Shown: positions 26,008 through 34,953 of the stretch, piece after piece
Position numbering within the stretch: position 1 is the stretch's first letter
Layout of the letters: each line of letters opens with the position of its first letter
From: CAZPBO01 sp964584815
GTDB taxonomy: Bacteria > Planctomycetota > SKW154
DNA: 64,000 bases
NCBI GenBank assembly: GCA_964584815.1
Contig: CAZPBO010000001.1
Span: forward strand, 1-64,000
Direction: 5' to 3'
The notes under the pieces: model-generated
The model's database searches: none
What the model was told of the DNA's origin: nothing
The model's input: the letters and a program-made list of their open reading frames with translations, nothing else
Program-made: the position numbers and the translations under genes

Positions 26008-28713
26008 ATGAGGTGGGTTCAATGGCTTCTGCTATTTTCGGTGTTGGGTCTTGGCGCCTGCACGCGTGGAAAGCATTCCGTTAAGGTCCCAACGGTCTTA
26101 ACCGTTAGGGCGGGTCCCAACAATCCCGCTGACACCAACATCAGCGCCGACCAGAAAGGACTCGTCCTCCTCCATATCCTTATGGAGGTGCAGGGACAAT
26201 CTCCTGTCTTTGTGTCCCAAATAACCCTTCACGCCACAGGTAGCGCCGATGAGGTAACCGATGTGGACACTCTTTATCTTTATTTTGACACAAACGGTTC
26301 CCAGGATTTTGAGGTCACATCCGACTATCTGATTGCCGCAGGCACTTTCAACGCCGATGACGGCTATGTCACATTTGTCCTTTCCCAACCCGTTATGGTG
26401 ACGGAAACCCGTTCTGTGGTTTTCTTTGTTCTTGCTGACCTTTCAGGACACGCCGCAAATGGTGACACTTTTTCCCTTTCTCTTAACACCGCCGGCGATG
26501 TGCTGTCCAACCTCAACAGTGCCGGCGGCAGGCGCATCTTTGCCCAAGGTTTGCCGCTTACAAGCGCCACATTCACCGTCACAACAGGCGGAGCAGAACT
26601 CAATTTCCTTTCAGGAACCAATCCACCACCATCAACCCAAACCGTCCGTGGACATCCCCAAGTCCCCGCAATGCAGTTCCGCCTTTATGCCCGCGTTGAC
26701 GGCGTATATCTCTCATCCGTTAAACTGCATCTTAATGGTCCCGCAACCGCCATCAGCACTGTCTCGTTATGGCTGGATGCCGACGAAAACGGTTACATCA
26801 GTGGGCAGGATGTTAAGATAAAGGACGGACAGTTCAACGCCTCAAAAGAAGTCGTTCTGTCCACTGGCACATTTGCGCTTCCCAAAAGAGCGATGCGGAC
26901 ATTTCTTGTGACCTTTGATATGGCACCGACAGTGTCGGCGGGGGTCTCCGTCTCCTGCTACATCAACGATTTCAGCGACATACAGACGACGGCAAGTGTT
27001 ATGTCGGGTTCTGTGCCGTATTCGGGGGCAACGGTGAGCGTTCGTGACGGCGGGCGGTTGACGATAACAAAAGGTTCTGCGCATCCTGCGATGCAGGTAG
27101 TCGCCCGTCCAAATCAAAGCGGTCTTGTTGTCGCCCAACTCCATCTTGCCGCAGATTTTGAGCCTATCAACCTCAATGGTCTTACGGTTTCGGTTGCATC
27201 CAGCGGCGGCGACCCCGACGCAGACATCTCAAAAATCTCTCTCTGGTATGACGCTGACGGCGACGGAAAAGCCACAACCGCCGACACAGAACTTGCGTCG
27301 GGCACTACATCGGGCGGCACGGTAACCCTATCACCAACCTCTCCGCTTCAGATTGACGAAAACTCCTCCGCCGACATCCTGATTGTGATGGATGTGGCAC
27401 AGAACGCCCCACGCGAAGCCTCCTACACTGCCTCCATCCAAGACATATCCTCTGTATCGGTTTCAGGTCAATACTCCCTGCTCGCCCCAGAAATTTCTGC
27501 TACTTTTCCTGTTGATGCGCAAACACTTGTCGTTCTGTTTGACTACTTCCTTGATGTGGGCGCTATGACGAAAGCGCGATTCAAGCACACCGCCACACCC
27601 TTCCTTGACCCCACCGACAACCGATGGAAGGTCCTCATATGCGGCGGGTTTGACGGCAACTTCGTCCTTGATGACGCCGAAATCTACGACCCCCACACCC
27701 GCACTTTCACACAGTTATCCGCAAATATGACAACCCCGCGGATGAACCATACCGCCGTTCTCCTGCCTGATGGCAAGGTTATGCTCATCGGCGGATTTGA
27801 CGGCAACTACACCACCAACTCCATAGAAATTTTTGACCCCGCAACACGCACCTTCACCCCCTACAACATCCTAATGCGCCACAGACGCGAAGACCTCGCC
27901 GTCTTCCGATTCGGCTCTGATATCTACATCCTCTGCGGATTCGCCTACTATCAGCCCAGTTTATTCTTTGCCACCACCGTTGAGCGCATTGATTACCAAA
28001 ACGGCTTTCTGACTCTTTTCGGCAATGTGAGTTACTACAGAATGCTTTATGGCGCCTGCGCCACAAAAAACGACCTTGTTGTTGTGTCAGGCGGACTGGG
28101 CTATCAGGTAGGGCAGTCCCAATCCCCGTATCCTCTTGATACGGTGGAGGTGTGGCAATTTACGGGGACTTTGGGGCACACGGTTTTGCAGACACGACTG
28201 CCTGCGGCGCGCGTCGGCGGTGCCGCCGTCCCACTACCCACAGGCGATGTCCTTATCCTCGGTGGATATTCACAAAACCCAACCGTTTACATCCCGCCCT
28301 ATCAGGGAAGAGAAGACTGCGAACTTCTCGTTGATAACCTTGTCGGTGCAGTAGGAGATGAAACGCTTTACACAAGCGGGGTCGGAAGTTTGGGGGAGGT
28401 AAGGTATCTGCCTGTAGCGACGGCGTTGGGAGACGGACGGGCGCTTGTGGCGGGCGGTGCTTCATCAGACGGAAATCCCCTCGCAACCGCGGAGATATAC
28501 GACCCCCAGAGCAAGAGTTTTGCGGCTTCACAAGGGGCACTGAACACGGCGCGATACGGTGCCGCTTTCTGCACACTCCCCGGACCTGATGGTGTCTACA
28601 ACACATCAGATGATGAGGTTTTCATCTGCGGCGGACTGACAGTGTGGGTGATACCACTTTACTGGCCATTGCCGTCAGAGATGACGGCGAGCGCGGAGGT
28701 ATATCTGCCGTGA
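26008..28713 (+). CDS. Large lipoprotein with three calcium-loop repeats and a kelch beta-propeller
   Basis: 901 residues. ATG 26008 follows GAGG and gives a signal with lipobox LGAC (Cys18), so a surface lipoprotein. Residues about 35-515 are three repeats of 155-165 residues, each with an EF-hand/dockerin-like loop after a SLW-type strand: DTNGSQDFEVTSD at 94, DADENGYISGQD at 257, DADGDGKATTAD at 415. Residues about 520-901 are kelch repeats (LICGGFDGN, MLIGGFDGN, LVAGGASSDG, with AEIYDP-type strands), a beta-propeller. It follows two PilT-type genes in the same transcript, so a PilY1-like pilus role is possible by analogy; no sequence homology to PilY1 is claimed. Confidence 0.8.
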   Translation: MRWVQWLLLFSVLGLGACTRGKHSVKVPTVLTVRAGPNNPADTNISADQKGLVLLHILMEVQGQSPVFVSQITLHATGSADEVTDVDTLYLYFDTNGSQDFEVTSDYLIAAGTFNADDGYVTFVLSQPVMVTETRSVVFFVLADLSGHAANGDTFSLSLNTAGDVLSNLNSAGGRRIFAQGLPLTSATFTVTTGGAELNFLSGTNPPPSTQTVRGHPQVPAMQFRLYARVDGVYLSSVKLHLNGPATAISTVSLWLDADENGYISGQDVKIKDGQFNASKEVVLSTGTFALPKRAMRTFLVTFDMAPTVSAGVSVSCYINDFSDIQTTASVMSGSVPYSGATVSVRDGGRLTITKGSAHPAMQVVARPNQSGLVVAQLHLAADFEPINLNGLTVSVASSGGDPDADISKISLWYDADGDGKATTADTELASGTTSGGTVTLSPTSPLQIDENSSADILIVMDVAQNAPREASYTASIQDISSVSVSGQYSLLAPEISATFPVDAQTLVVLFDYFLDVGAMTKARFKHTATPFLDPTDNRWKVLICGGFDGNFVLDDAEIYDPHTRTFTQLSANMTTPRMNHTAVLLPDGKVMLIGGFDGNYTTNSIEIFDPATRTFTPYNILMRHRREDLAVFRFGSDIYILCGFAYYQPSLFFATTVERIDYQNGFLTLFGNVSYYRMLYGACATKNDLVVVSGGLGYQVGQSQSPYPLDTVEVWQFTGTLGHTVLQTRLPAARVGGAAVPLPTGDVLILGGYSQNPTVYIPPYQGREDCELLVDNLVGAVGDETLYTSGVGSLGEVRYLPVATALGDGRALVAGGASSDGNPLATAEIYDPQSKSFAASQGALNTARYGAAFCTLPGPDGVYNTSDDEVFICGGLTVWVIPLYWPLPSEMTASAEVYLP

Positions 28714-29798
28714 GACGGGCAAGTTGTGATTTGCCGCTCCATTATGGTGCCGCGCCACGATGGCTCTTCTCCCGTATGGTGCGCCTCGCCCGCGAAGTTT
28801 GCCGCCTTATCGTTGAGTTCAACTCACCCTCGTTCCTCATCAGACGGCTGTCTGACCCGTTCTGGTTTCAAGCGTTCGGCTGCCTTCTGGGGTTTGACTG
28901 GCACTCAAGCGGTTTGACGACAACGGTATGCGGCGCGTTGAAGGTAGCACTTGCTGGAACAGAACGCGACTTAGGCATATTTGTCGCCGGCGGAAAGGGC
29001 GCTGCAAGCAGGAAAACCCCAGACCAAATCCGCTCTTATGCCGAGCGGTTCGGCTTGAGCGCCGCGCTTGCCGAAAGCCTCGTCACAACCAGCCGACTTG
29101 TGGCAAAGGTAGACTCAGCCGCCCTGCAGGACGGATTCCAACTCTACCACCACACATTGTTCTTTCTGCCGAGCGGTTTGTGGTGTGCGGTGCAGCAAGG
29201 GATGGATGTGGAAAGCCGTTATGCGCGGCGTTATCACTGGTGCGCCGATTCTGCAGGCGACTACTTAAATGACCCCCATACAGCAGTCTGCTGTGACCGC
29301 CGTGGCGGTGATGTCTTAAACCTGGCGGCAAGAGAATCATCTCCCTGCCGCAACTCTATTCTTAAGTTGACCACCGAGCCTGATGAGGTGTTAGGCGCTT
29401 TGAGCGGAGGGGTTCATTTTGTGCTGCCGCGCCGCCACGCAATAACGCCTGACGACTTCAACCAGAAGCGTCTGGCAAAGCATCTTGCGATTCTGAAAGA
29501 TGTGGCGCCGCAGGATTTCAAAACGCTTCTTCTGACCCGCAATGTTGGGGCAAAAACGCTGCGTGCTCTATCACTCGCCGCTGAAGTTATCTTCTCCACC
29601 CCACCGTCCTACCGCGACCCCGCCCGTTTCGCCTTTGCCCACGGCGGAAAGGACGGCACCCCCTTCCCTGTTGACAGAAGAACATACGATGAGACAATAG
29701 AGTTTCTTGCGGAGGTGACGGCAAAGGCAAAGGTCGCAAAAACAGAAAGGGACGGTGCTATAAAACGACTTCAGCGCCTTTGGGGAAAGAAACAATGA
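28710..29798 (+). CDS. DUF763 family protein
   Basis: 362 residues. Recognised by the family pattern DLPLHYGAAPRWLFSRMVRLA near the N-terminus, LSDPFWFQAFGCLLGFDWHSSG, GIFVAGGKGAASRKTP, and a C-terminal RDPARFAFAHGGKDGTPFPV. Between these, FKTLLLTRNVGAKTLRALSLAAEV looks like a helix-hairpin-helix, hinting at nucleic-acid binding. The family, best known from archaea and thermophiles, has no established function that I know of. GTG at 28710 overlaps the lipoprotein stop (GTGA) with GGAGG upstream; longer frames run inside the previous gene. Confidence 0.85.
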   Translation: MRRASCDLPLHYGAAPRWLFSRMVRLAREVCRLIVEFNSPSFLIRRLSDPFWFQAFGCLLGFDWHSSGLTTTVCGALKVALAGTERDLGIFVAGGKGAASRKTPDQIRSYAERFGLSAALAESLVTTSRLVAKVDSAALQDGFQLYHHTLFFLPSGLWCAVQQGMDVESRYARRYHWCADSAGDYLNDPHTAVCCDRRGGDVLNLAARESSPCRNSILKLTTEPDEVLGALSGGVHFVLPRRHAITPDDFNQKRLAKHLAILKDVAPQDFKTLLLTRNVGAKTLRALSLAAEVIFSTPPSYRDPARFAFAHGGKDGTPFPVDRRTYDETIEFLAEVTAKAKVAKTERDGAIKRLQRLWGKKQ

Positions 29799-31504
29799 CG
29801 CGTCTGGTTGTTTGCGTGGTCGTTGCAGGATGCATAGCGGGGCAGCGTCCTACCCCACCCAGGAAAGAGCCGCAGAAAAAAGTCTCCAACAAGGTGGTGC
29901 CTCGTCTGGCTTCCTTTCCCGAGAAAACAGCGAAAGCGGTGGCGGATGTCATAGCAGCACGCATCAGAGGGCGCGACATATATCGCTATCTGGGCAACCC
30001 CGCCCTTTCCGCAAAAATGCCAGCAAGACTGCTTCTGTCTGTCTACCATAAAGGCGGTGTGGAGCGTCTGGTTCTTTATGGCGGCACCTACAGGGACGCG
30101 CTTTTGCAGGTGTCGTCGCGGCTCAAGCCAGGCGATTTTCGCTGCTTCCGTCTGGACCAGGTGGTGGGGCGCCTGCCGCCGGCGGATGCCGCAAAGGCTG
30201 CAGAGACTCTCCGTCACGGGCTGGATGCTCTGCGCGTTTTCTGGCGTGATGGGCGGGAGAAAATCCTGTTTCCCGATGAGATTGTGACAGGCGATATGGT
30301 GGATGCGGCGAGGTGGCAGGTGGTGCTCTCGGTAAAGTTCAGCGGAGCGGCTTTCATCGTTATGCGGGTCGCCTCATATCTGTTCCTTAAGGATGGGCGT
30401 TTTCTGGCTTTGGAGCGTCTGCGGCGTCCGATAAGAAGCGTTGACCGCCAAAAGGTTGAGTCGGGACTGAAGCGTGCCGCTGACTACCTCATCCGCAACC
30501 AACAAAAAAACGGTCTCTTCCTTTATCTGTATTATGCAGGGCGGAACAAAGCGCTCACAGGAGGATATCTGATAAGACACGCCTTCTGCGCAACGCAACT
30601 TCTGCGCTATGGCGCGATGTTCGCAGATAAAAAAGCGCTTGAGGCGGCGAACCGCTGCATTTCTGCTCTGATAAAGGAGTGTCGCAAAAAAGGCACAGTT
30701 GTCTGGCTGCAGGAGCCTGCTGCGCCACTTGCGCGTCTGGGACCCGCCGCCGTTCTGCTGCTCGCTCTTGCGCAACAAAAGGAAGCACTGAAACAGTCAC
30801 CTTATGAGGAGATTGCAAAAGGTCTGGCAAAGTTTCTGCTGAGTATGCAGCGGAAAGATGGTTCTTTCAACACATATATGGACCCCGAAAGCGGCGCGAT
30901 GCTCAAACGGCACCACAGGTTCTATCCCGGGGAGGCGGTGCTCGCCCTGGCTGTGGCTGGGAAAGCATTTTGTAGGAAAGAATGGACTGAGGCGGCGGTT
31001 AAGGGAATGCACGCCCTTTTTGCGGAAAAGATGAAAAGGAAAGGCTTTGTAGATGCGTGGCTGCTGCAGGCGGCGAACATCCTGCGCCGTTTTTTGACGC
31101 CGAAGGAGAAGCAGTTCTGTTTTGCAGTGGCAGATATGCTTGTTGAATCGCAGAGGAAATTGCTCAGCAGTGGATATGAGGACTATCGTGGCGCATTGGG
31201 GTTGTATAACGGGTTGCCAAGTTGCGCATCGGATGCGGCGTTTGGGGAAGGGCTCGGCGCGGTCTTTGCGCTCGCACAAAAAGAAGGGCAAAAGTGTGCC
31301 GCAAAGTTCGCGCAAAGTCTACGGCACCTCGCCGCATTCCTTCTCCGTCATCAGTTTGACGCGGTGAGCGGGCATTTCCTTGCCGAGCCGCGGAAAGCAT
31401 TCGGCGGTTTCTCAACGACGCTGTTTGACACCAAGGTGCGCTGCGATGTTGTAGCCCACGCGATGGCGACCCTGATGGCTGTTATTAAGACTTGGGAGCG
31501 CTGA
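29795..31504 (+). CDS. Uncharacterised exported protein or lipoprotein with helical-toroid-like C-terminal half
   Basis: 569 residues. ATG at 29795 overlaps the previous stop (ATGA). MTRLVVCVVVAGCIAG is a signal with possible lipobox VAGC. Residues about 45-215 form a mixed domain with no family I recognise. From about 220 onward helices and repeated stretches such as FLLSMQRKDGSFNTYMD and DYLIRNQQKNGLF resemble the alpha/alpha toroid of terpene cyclase-like or glycosyl-hydrolase-like proteins. Co-directional with DUF763 and the kelch lipoprotein. Function unknown. Confidence 0.6.
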   Translation: MTRLVVCVVVAGCIAGQRPTPPRKEPQKKVSNKVVPRLASFPEKTAKAVADVIAARIRGRDIYRYLGNPALSAKMPARLLLSVYHKGGVERLVLYGGTYRDALLQVSSRLKPGDFRCFRLDQVVGRLPPADAAKAAETLRHGLDALRVFWRDGREKILFPDEIVTGDMVDAARWQVVLSVKFSGAAFIVMRVASYLFLKDGRFLALERLRRPIRSVDRQKVESGLKRAADYLIRNQQKNGLFLYLYYAGRNKALTGGYLIRHAFCATQLLRYGAMFADKKALEAANRCISALIKECRKKGTVVWLQEPAAPLARLGPAAVLLLALAQQKEALKQSPYEEIAKGLAKFLLSMQRKDGSFNTYMDPESGAMLKRHHRFYPGEAVLALAVAGKAFCRKEWTEAAVKGMHALFAEKMKRKGFVDAWLLQAANILRRFLTPKEKQFCFAVADMLVESQRKLLSSGYEDYRGALGLYNGLPSCASDAAFGEGLGAVFALAQKEGQKCAAKFAQSLRHLAAFLLRHQFDAVSGHFLAEPRKAFGGFSTTLFDTKVRCDVVAHAMATLMAVIKTWER

Positions 31505-31675
31505 CGGGGCAGGGCGCTTTGCTATATGTGTTTACCTATGCATATGGGAACAAGTGCAATCTGTGGACTTGGGCTTGTGCGGTTATGGCGTTTTATCGGG
31601 GAGCACGACCGCTATGAGCCTGACCCTTGGCTTCCGTTTTATGGAATCGCCGTCGCCACACACGCGGGATGGAAC
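31505..31675. other. Intergenic space between convergent genes
   Basis: 171 bases between an uncharacterised gene and the tricorn gene, the longest convergent junction here. I see no clear hairpin with T run, no RNA gene and no convincing reading frame. Confidence 0.6.
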
Positions 31676-34600
31676 CTACTTGCCCTTCTTGTCGGCTCCT
31701 AACTCCTCAAGCAGGAGACTGACGGCTTTTTCAAGTTGCGGGTCGCGGTGCGCCACCTCGTCGTCAGGTGTCTCATCCACCCATATATCCGGCTTTATGC
31801 CCATATTCTCAAGCGTCTTGCCCTTAAGGGTGTATATGCCATAAGACGGTGTGCGCATTGTGGAGCCGTCCACGAGTCGGTAGGAGCCTGTGCCGATGCA
31901 ACCACCACCTGTGGGCACGCCTACCAACTTTCCCAATCCAAGAACTCTGAAGCCGTGTGGGAAAATCTCCGCATCGCTGAAGGAGAACTGGTTTATGAGA
32001 AGCACCAGTTTGCCAAAGAAGCCGTTCCAAGGTTTTGTGGTGAAGACGGAGTCGCGATAACGCGATTTGTAATACGGACGGCGTTCAAGCACATCAAAGA
32101 GACTCTGGTCAATGTAGCCGCCACCGTTGTAACGCACATCAAGCACTACGCCTTTCTTCAGGCGGTATCGCATCAACTCGCGACGGAAACGATAAAGACT
32201 GCGCATTCCCATTGAGGGTATGTGGATGTAGGCAAGCCGTCCACCTGATTTCTCCTCCACCAATTTACGGTTGCGCTCCACCCACTCCCTATAACGCAGC
32301 CGCCACGCATCAATAAGCGATATATGCTTTATCCGCAATTTGCGGCGGTCCTTGCCATCAGGACTCGCTGCTACCTCCACCTCCACAAACGGGTTGAGAA
32401 GGTGGTTCAAGACCTTCCAGTAGTTGTCTGGCACCCTCAGCGGTTTGCCGTCAACGCTCAAAAGATAGTCGCCTTCTCTTATTGTGAGCCACTCCTTGTC
32501 GGCAGGTCCGTCTTTCAGGATGTGTCCAACCCGATAAAGACCGCTCTTTATGTCCTTTACAAGGTCAAAACCCAAATAGCGACTTTGATAGGTCGGTTTC
32601 GTCTCTTCTGGCACATACATTCCCATATGGGAAGCGGAGAGTTCACCGAACATACGATTTATGATGCTGCCAAGCGCCTCTTTGTCGGCGACATAAGGAA
32701 GGATGGCGTTATATTTTTTGCGCACCGCGTTCCAATCCACTCCGTGCATTTTGGCATCATAGAAAACATGCTTCATTATGCGCCAGCATTCGTTGAGAAT
32801 CTGTTTTCGTTCCGCTGCTCGGTCAATCCGCACCTCAACGCTGAAGTTGACCCGCCGCGGCGTTCCACCTGCGCGCGGAATACGCCACAACCCCTTTCCC
32901 ATCTGATAGAAAACATACCTGCCGTCAGGACTGAAACGCAGACGCTCTATTCCGCCAACTGCAACCAACTCACGCAGACCTCTGCCATCCTTGCCCGCGT
33001 AGTATAAAACATTGCGCTCACTTTTACCCCGCGCCTCCTTAACCAAAACCACTATATGCCCATCCTTTGAAACAACCATCGCACGCAGCCTGCCCGCAAC
33101 CTCAAATAACTTCCTTATGCGCTTCTTCATCCCCTCAACATCCACTATGACTTCTTTTTTCTGTTTGCCCTTCTTCTGCGGCTTCTTATCCTTTTTCTGC
33201 CCTTTTTCCTTATCACTTTGCTTGGGTTTGCCGGGTCGCTTTTCCTTCTGGAGTTTGGATGCCTCGGGGTCGTCGGGGTCATAAGTCAGTTTTTTGAGTG
33301 GCAGTTTGTAGGCGGCGACTTTCCAGTTCCCATCCCCCTCATAATACTCCTCACTCAGAAAATATATCGCGTCCTTTGTGCAATTAAGACTCCACTCATC
33401 AAAGGGCATATCATCAGCAATCCGATACTCTTTCGGCTCTTTGTCGTCCAACCTCATAAGGTATATGTCAGTCCACCAATCGCGGTTCGGTTTTGTGTAG
33501 ACAAGCCAGTGTCCGTCGGTAAGGAAGCGGATATGGCGTGGTCTTCCCACGGGGTCCTTAAGAAGCGTTCGTTTTTTGCCTGTCTTAACATCGTAGAGAT
33601 TTAAGGTATGGTCGCTTTCTGCGACCGCCAGTTTTGTGGCGTCAGGCGACCAGACAACTTCCGACTTCAGCGTGTCGGAGTCTGTCAGTTTGGTAATTTT
33701 GCGGGTCTTCAAGTTGATGATGTAGACCTCATCGCGTCCGCTTCTGTCAGAGACGAAGGCGAGTTTTCCGCCTTTCGGGGAGAAGACGGGCTTTCTATCG
33801 CGGGCAGGACCCTCCGTCAGACGCACTATATCTCCTTTCTCAAGCGGCACAAGGAATAGGTCACCGTAAACCGAAACCGCGACATACTTGTTGTCTGGGG
33901 AAACAGAGAAGTCGTCCACGCGGCTTCGGAACTTTTTGTATATGATGGGGTTGCGACGCCAGTCACTCCTCACCTCAACGGGCAGAACATCGGTTTTTCC
34001 TGTCTGCAGGTCAAGCCGCCACACCTTGAAGCCCTGCTCATAGACGACATAACGCCTGTCAGACGAAATGGAAGGATAACGCACGGGCTCATCGGTATAT
34101 TCGGTCAATTTGCGAACCTTCCCGTCCTTAAGCGAAAGCGTATACAGGTTGAAAACGCCGTCCCGTTCAGAAGCAAAGACGACCCAGTCGCCGGCAAGGA
34201 GAGGGGAGTTGTCGTGGTAGTCGTTTTTGGTAAGGCGTTTGAACTTTTTTGTTTTGAAGTTATAGAGCCAGATTTCGGCGTTGTTTGAGCCGCGGTATCG
34301 TTTGCGGGTGTAGTGAGGGGAGCGGCGGTTGAAGACAAATATTTGTCCGTCTTGTGAGAAGGTGCCGAAAGCGGCGGAGCAGGGCAGAAGCGGCTCAGGA
34401 ATGCCGCCATCAATTGAGACCTTAAAAAGGCGGTAGCGGAAGATTGCGCCGCGCATCGTCTTGAAAACCACAAAGCGCGAGTCTGGCGTCCAAGTAACCA
34501 CCACATCGGTGCCTGTTCTGAAGGTGAGTTGGCGCGGTTTGCCACCATCTGCCGCAACCACAAAGACATCCCAGTTGCCACAGCGGTTGGATGTGAAGGC

Positions 34601-34819
34601 GACCCAGCGACCGTCAGGCGAAAAACGGGGCATCACATCGCTTGCGGGATGCACCGTAAGCCGCCGCGCGACTCCCTTACCTTCCCATATCCATATATCC
34701 CCCATATAGGAGAAGACAAGACGACCATTGTTGTAGTCGGGATGGCGTAGAAGCAGCGTTCCGTCCGCGTAAAGGAAACTCGTCAACAGAACCGCTACCA
34801 GCAAAACAGCCGTCCTCAT
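31676..34819 (-). CDS. Exported tricorn protease homologue
   Basis: 1047 residues with a signal peptide (MRTAVLLVAVLLTSFLYADG) from ATG 34819, behind GAGGAGG. N-terminal beta-propeller repeats of the TolB/PD40 kind (MPRFSPDGRWVAFTSNRCG, KPVFSPKGGKLAFVSDRSG). A Lys/Gln-rich low-complexity insert lies near residues 540-570. Then the tricorn core: ASHMG with the likely catalytic His, a PDZ-like region, and a C1/C2 serine peptidase domain with NQFSFSDAEIFPHG around the nucleophilic Ser. Archaeal tricorn is cytosolic; the bacterial exported relatives degrade peptides outside the membrane. Single-gene unit with a promoter-like TTGACA upstream. Confidence 0.9.
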   Translation of the reverse strand: MRTAVLLVAVLLTSFLYADGTLLLRHPDYNNGRLVFSYMGDIWIWEGKGVARRLTVHPASDVMPRFSPDGRWVAFTSNRCGNWDVFVVAADGGKPRQLTFRTGTDVVVTWTPDSRFVVFKTMRGAIFRYRLFKVSIDGGIPEPLLPCSAAFGTFSQDGQIFVFNRRSPHYTRKRYRGSNNAEIWLYNFKTKKFKRLTKNDYHDNSPLLAGDWVVFASERDGVFNLYTLSLKDGKVRKLTEYTDEPVRYPSISSDRRYVVYEQGFKVWRLDLQTGKTDVLPVEVRSDWRRNPIIYKKFRSRVDDFSVSPDNKYVAVSVYGDLFLVPLEKGDIVRLTEGPARDRKPVFSPKGGKLAFVSDRSGRDEVYIINLKTRKITKLTDSDTLKSEVVWSPDATKLAVAESDHTLNLYDVKTGKKRTLLKDPVGRPRHIRFLTDGHWLVYTKPNRDWWTDIYLMRLDDKEPKEYRIADDMPFDEWSLNCTKDAIYFLSEEYYEGDGNWKVAAYKLPLKKLTYDPDDPEASKLQKEKRPGKPKQSDKEKGQKKDKKPQKKGKQKKEVIVDVEGMKKRIRKLFEVAGRLRAMVVSKDGHIVVLVKEARGKSERNVLYYAGKDGRGLRELVAVGGIERLRFSPDGRYVFYQMGKGLWRIPRAGGTPRRVNFSVEVRIDRAAERKQILNECWRIMKHVFYDAKMHGVDWNAVRKKYNAILPYVADKEALGSIINRMFGELSASHMGMYVPEETKPTYQSRYLGFDLVKDIKSGLYRVGHILKDGPADKEWLTIREGDYLLSVDGKPLRVPDNYWKVLNHLLNPFVEVEVAASPDGKDRRKLRIKHISLIDAWRLRYREWVERNRKLVEEKSGGRLAYIHIPSMGMRSLYRFRRELMRYRLKKGVVLDVRYNGGGYIDQSLFDVLERRPYYKSRYRDSVFTTKPWNGFFGKLVLLINQFSFSDAEIFPHGFRVLGLGKLVGVPTGGGCIGTGSYRLVDGSTMRTPSYGIYTLKGKTLENMGIKPDIWVDETPDDEVAHRDPQLEKAVSLLLEELGADKKGK

Positions 34820-34853
34820 ATGCACCCTCCTCAAATCGCCAATAAACAGAGTA

Positions 34854-34878
34854 ACATTTTCCGCAAATAATGTGTCAA
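34854..34878 (-). promoter_or_regulatory. Possible promoter of the tricorn gene
   Basis: A perfect TTGACA on the minus strand (complement of 34873-34878). The matching -10 is poor: the best choices are TTACTC or TACTCT at 18-19 bases spacing. Included because the -35 is exact and lies in a short divergent region. Confidence 0.3.
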
Positions 34879-34905
34879 GAAATAATACGAACCGACAGAA
34901 TGTTT

Positions 34906-34932
34906 TTGAAGAACGCTATGGGCGGATAGAAT
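34906..34932 (+). promoter_or_regulatory. Possible argS promoter
   Basis: TTGAAG at 34906-34911, 15-base spacer, TAGAAT at 34927-34932. Transcript start near 34939 would leave a 15-base leader carrying AAGGAG at 34941-34946. Spacer is short. Confidence 0.35.
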
Positions 34933-34953
34933 TTTTTCGGAAGGAGACGCAGG

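Noticed and set aside
29795..31504. Assigning the 569-residue lipoprotein to a specific glycosidase or terpene cyclase
   Set aside because: Only a general alpha/alpha-toroid look is present; no catalytic Asp-rich or QW motif set could be shown.
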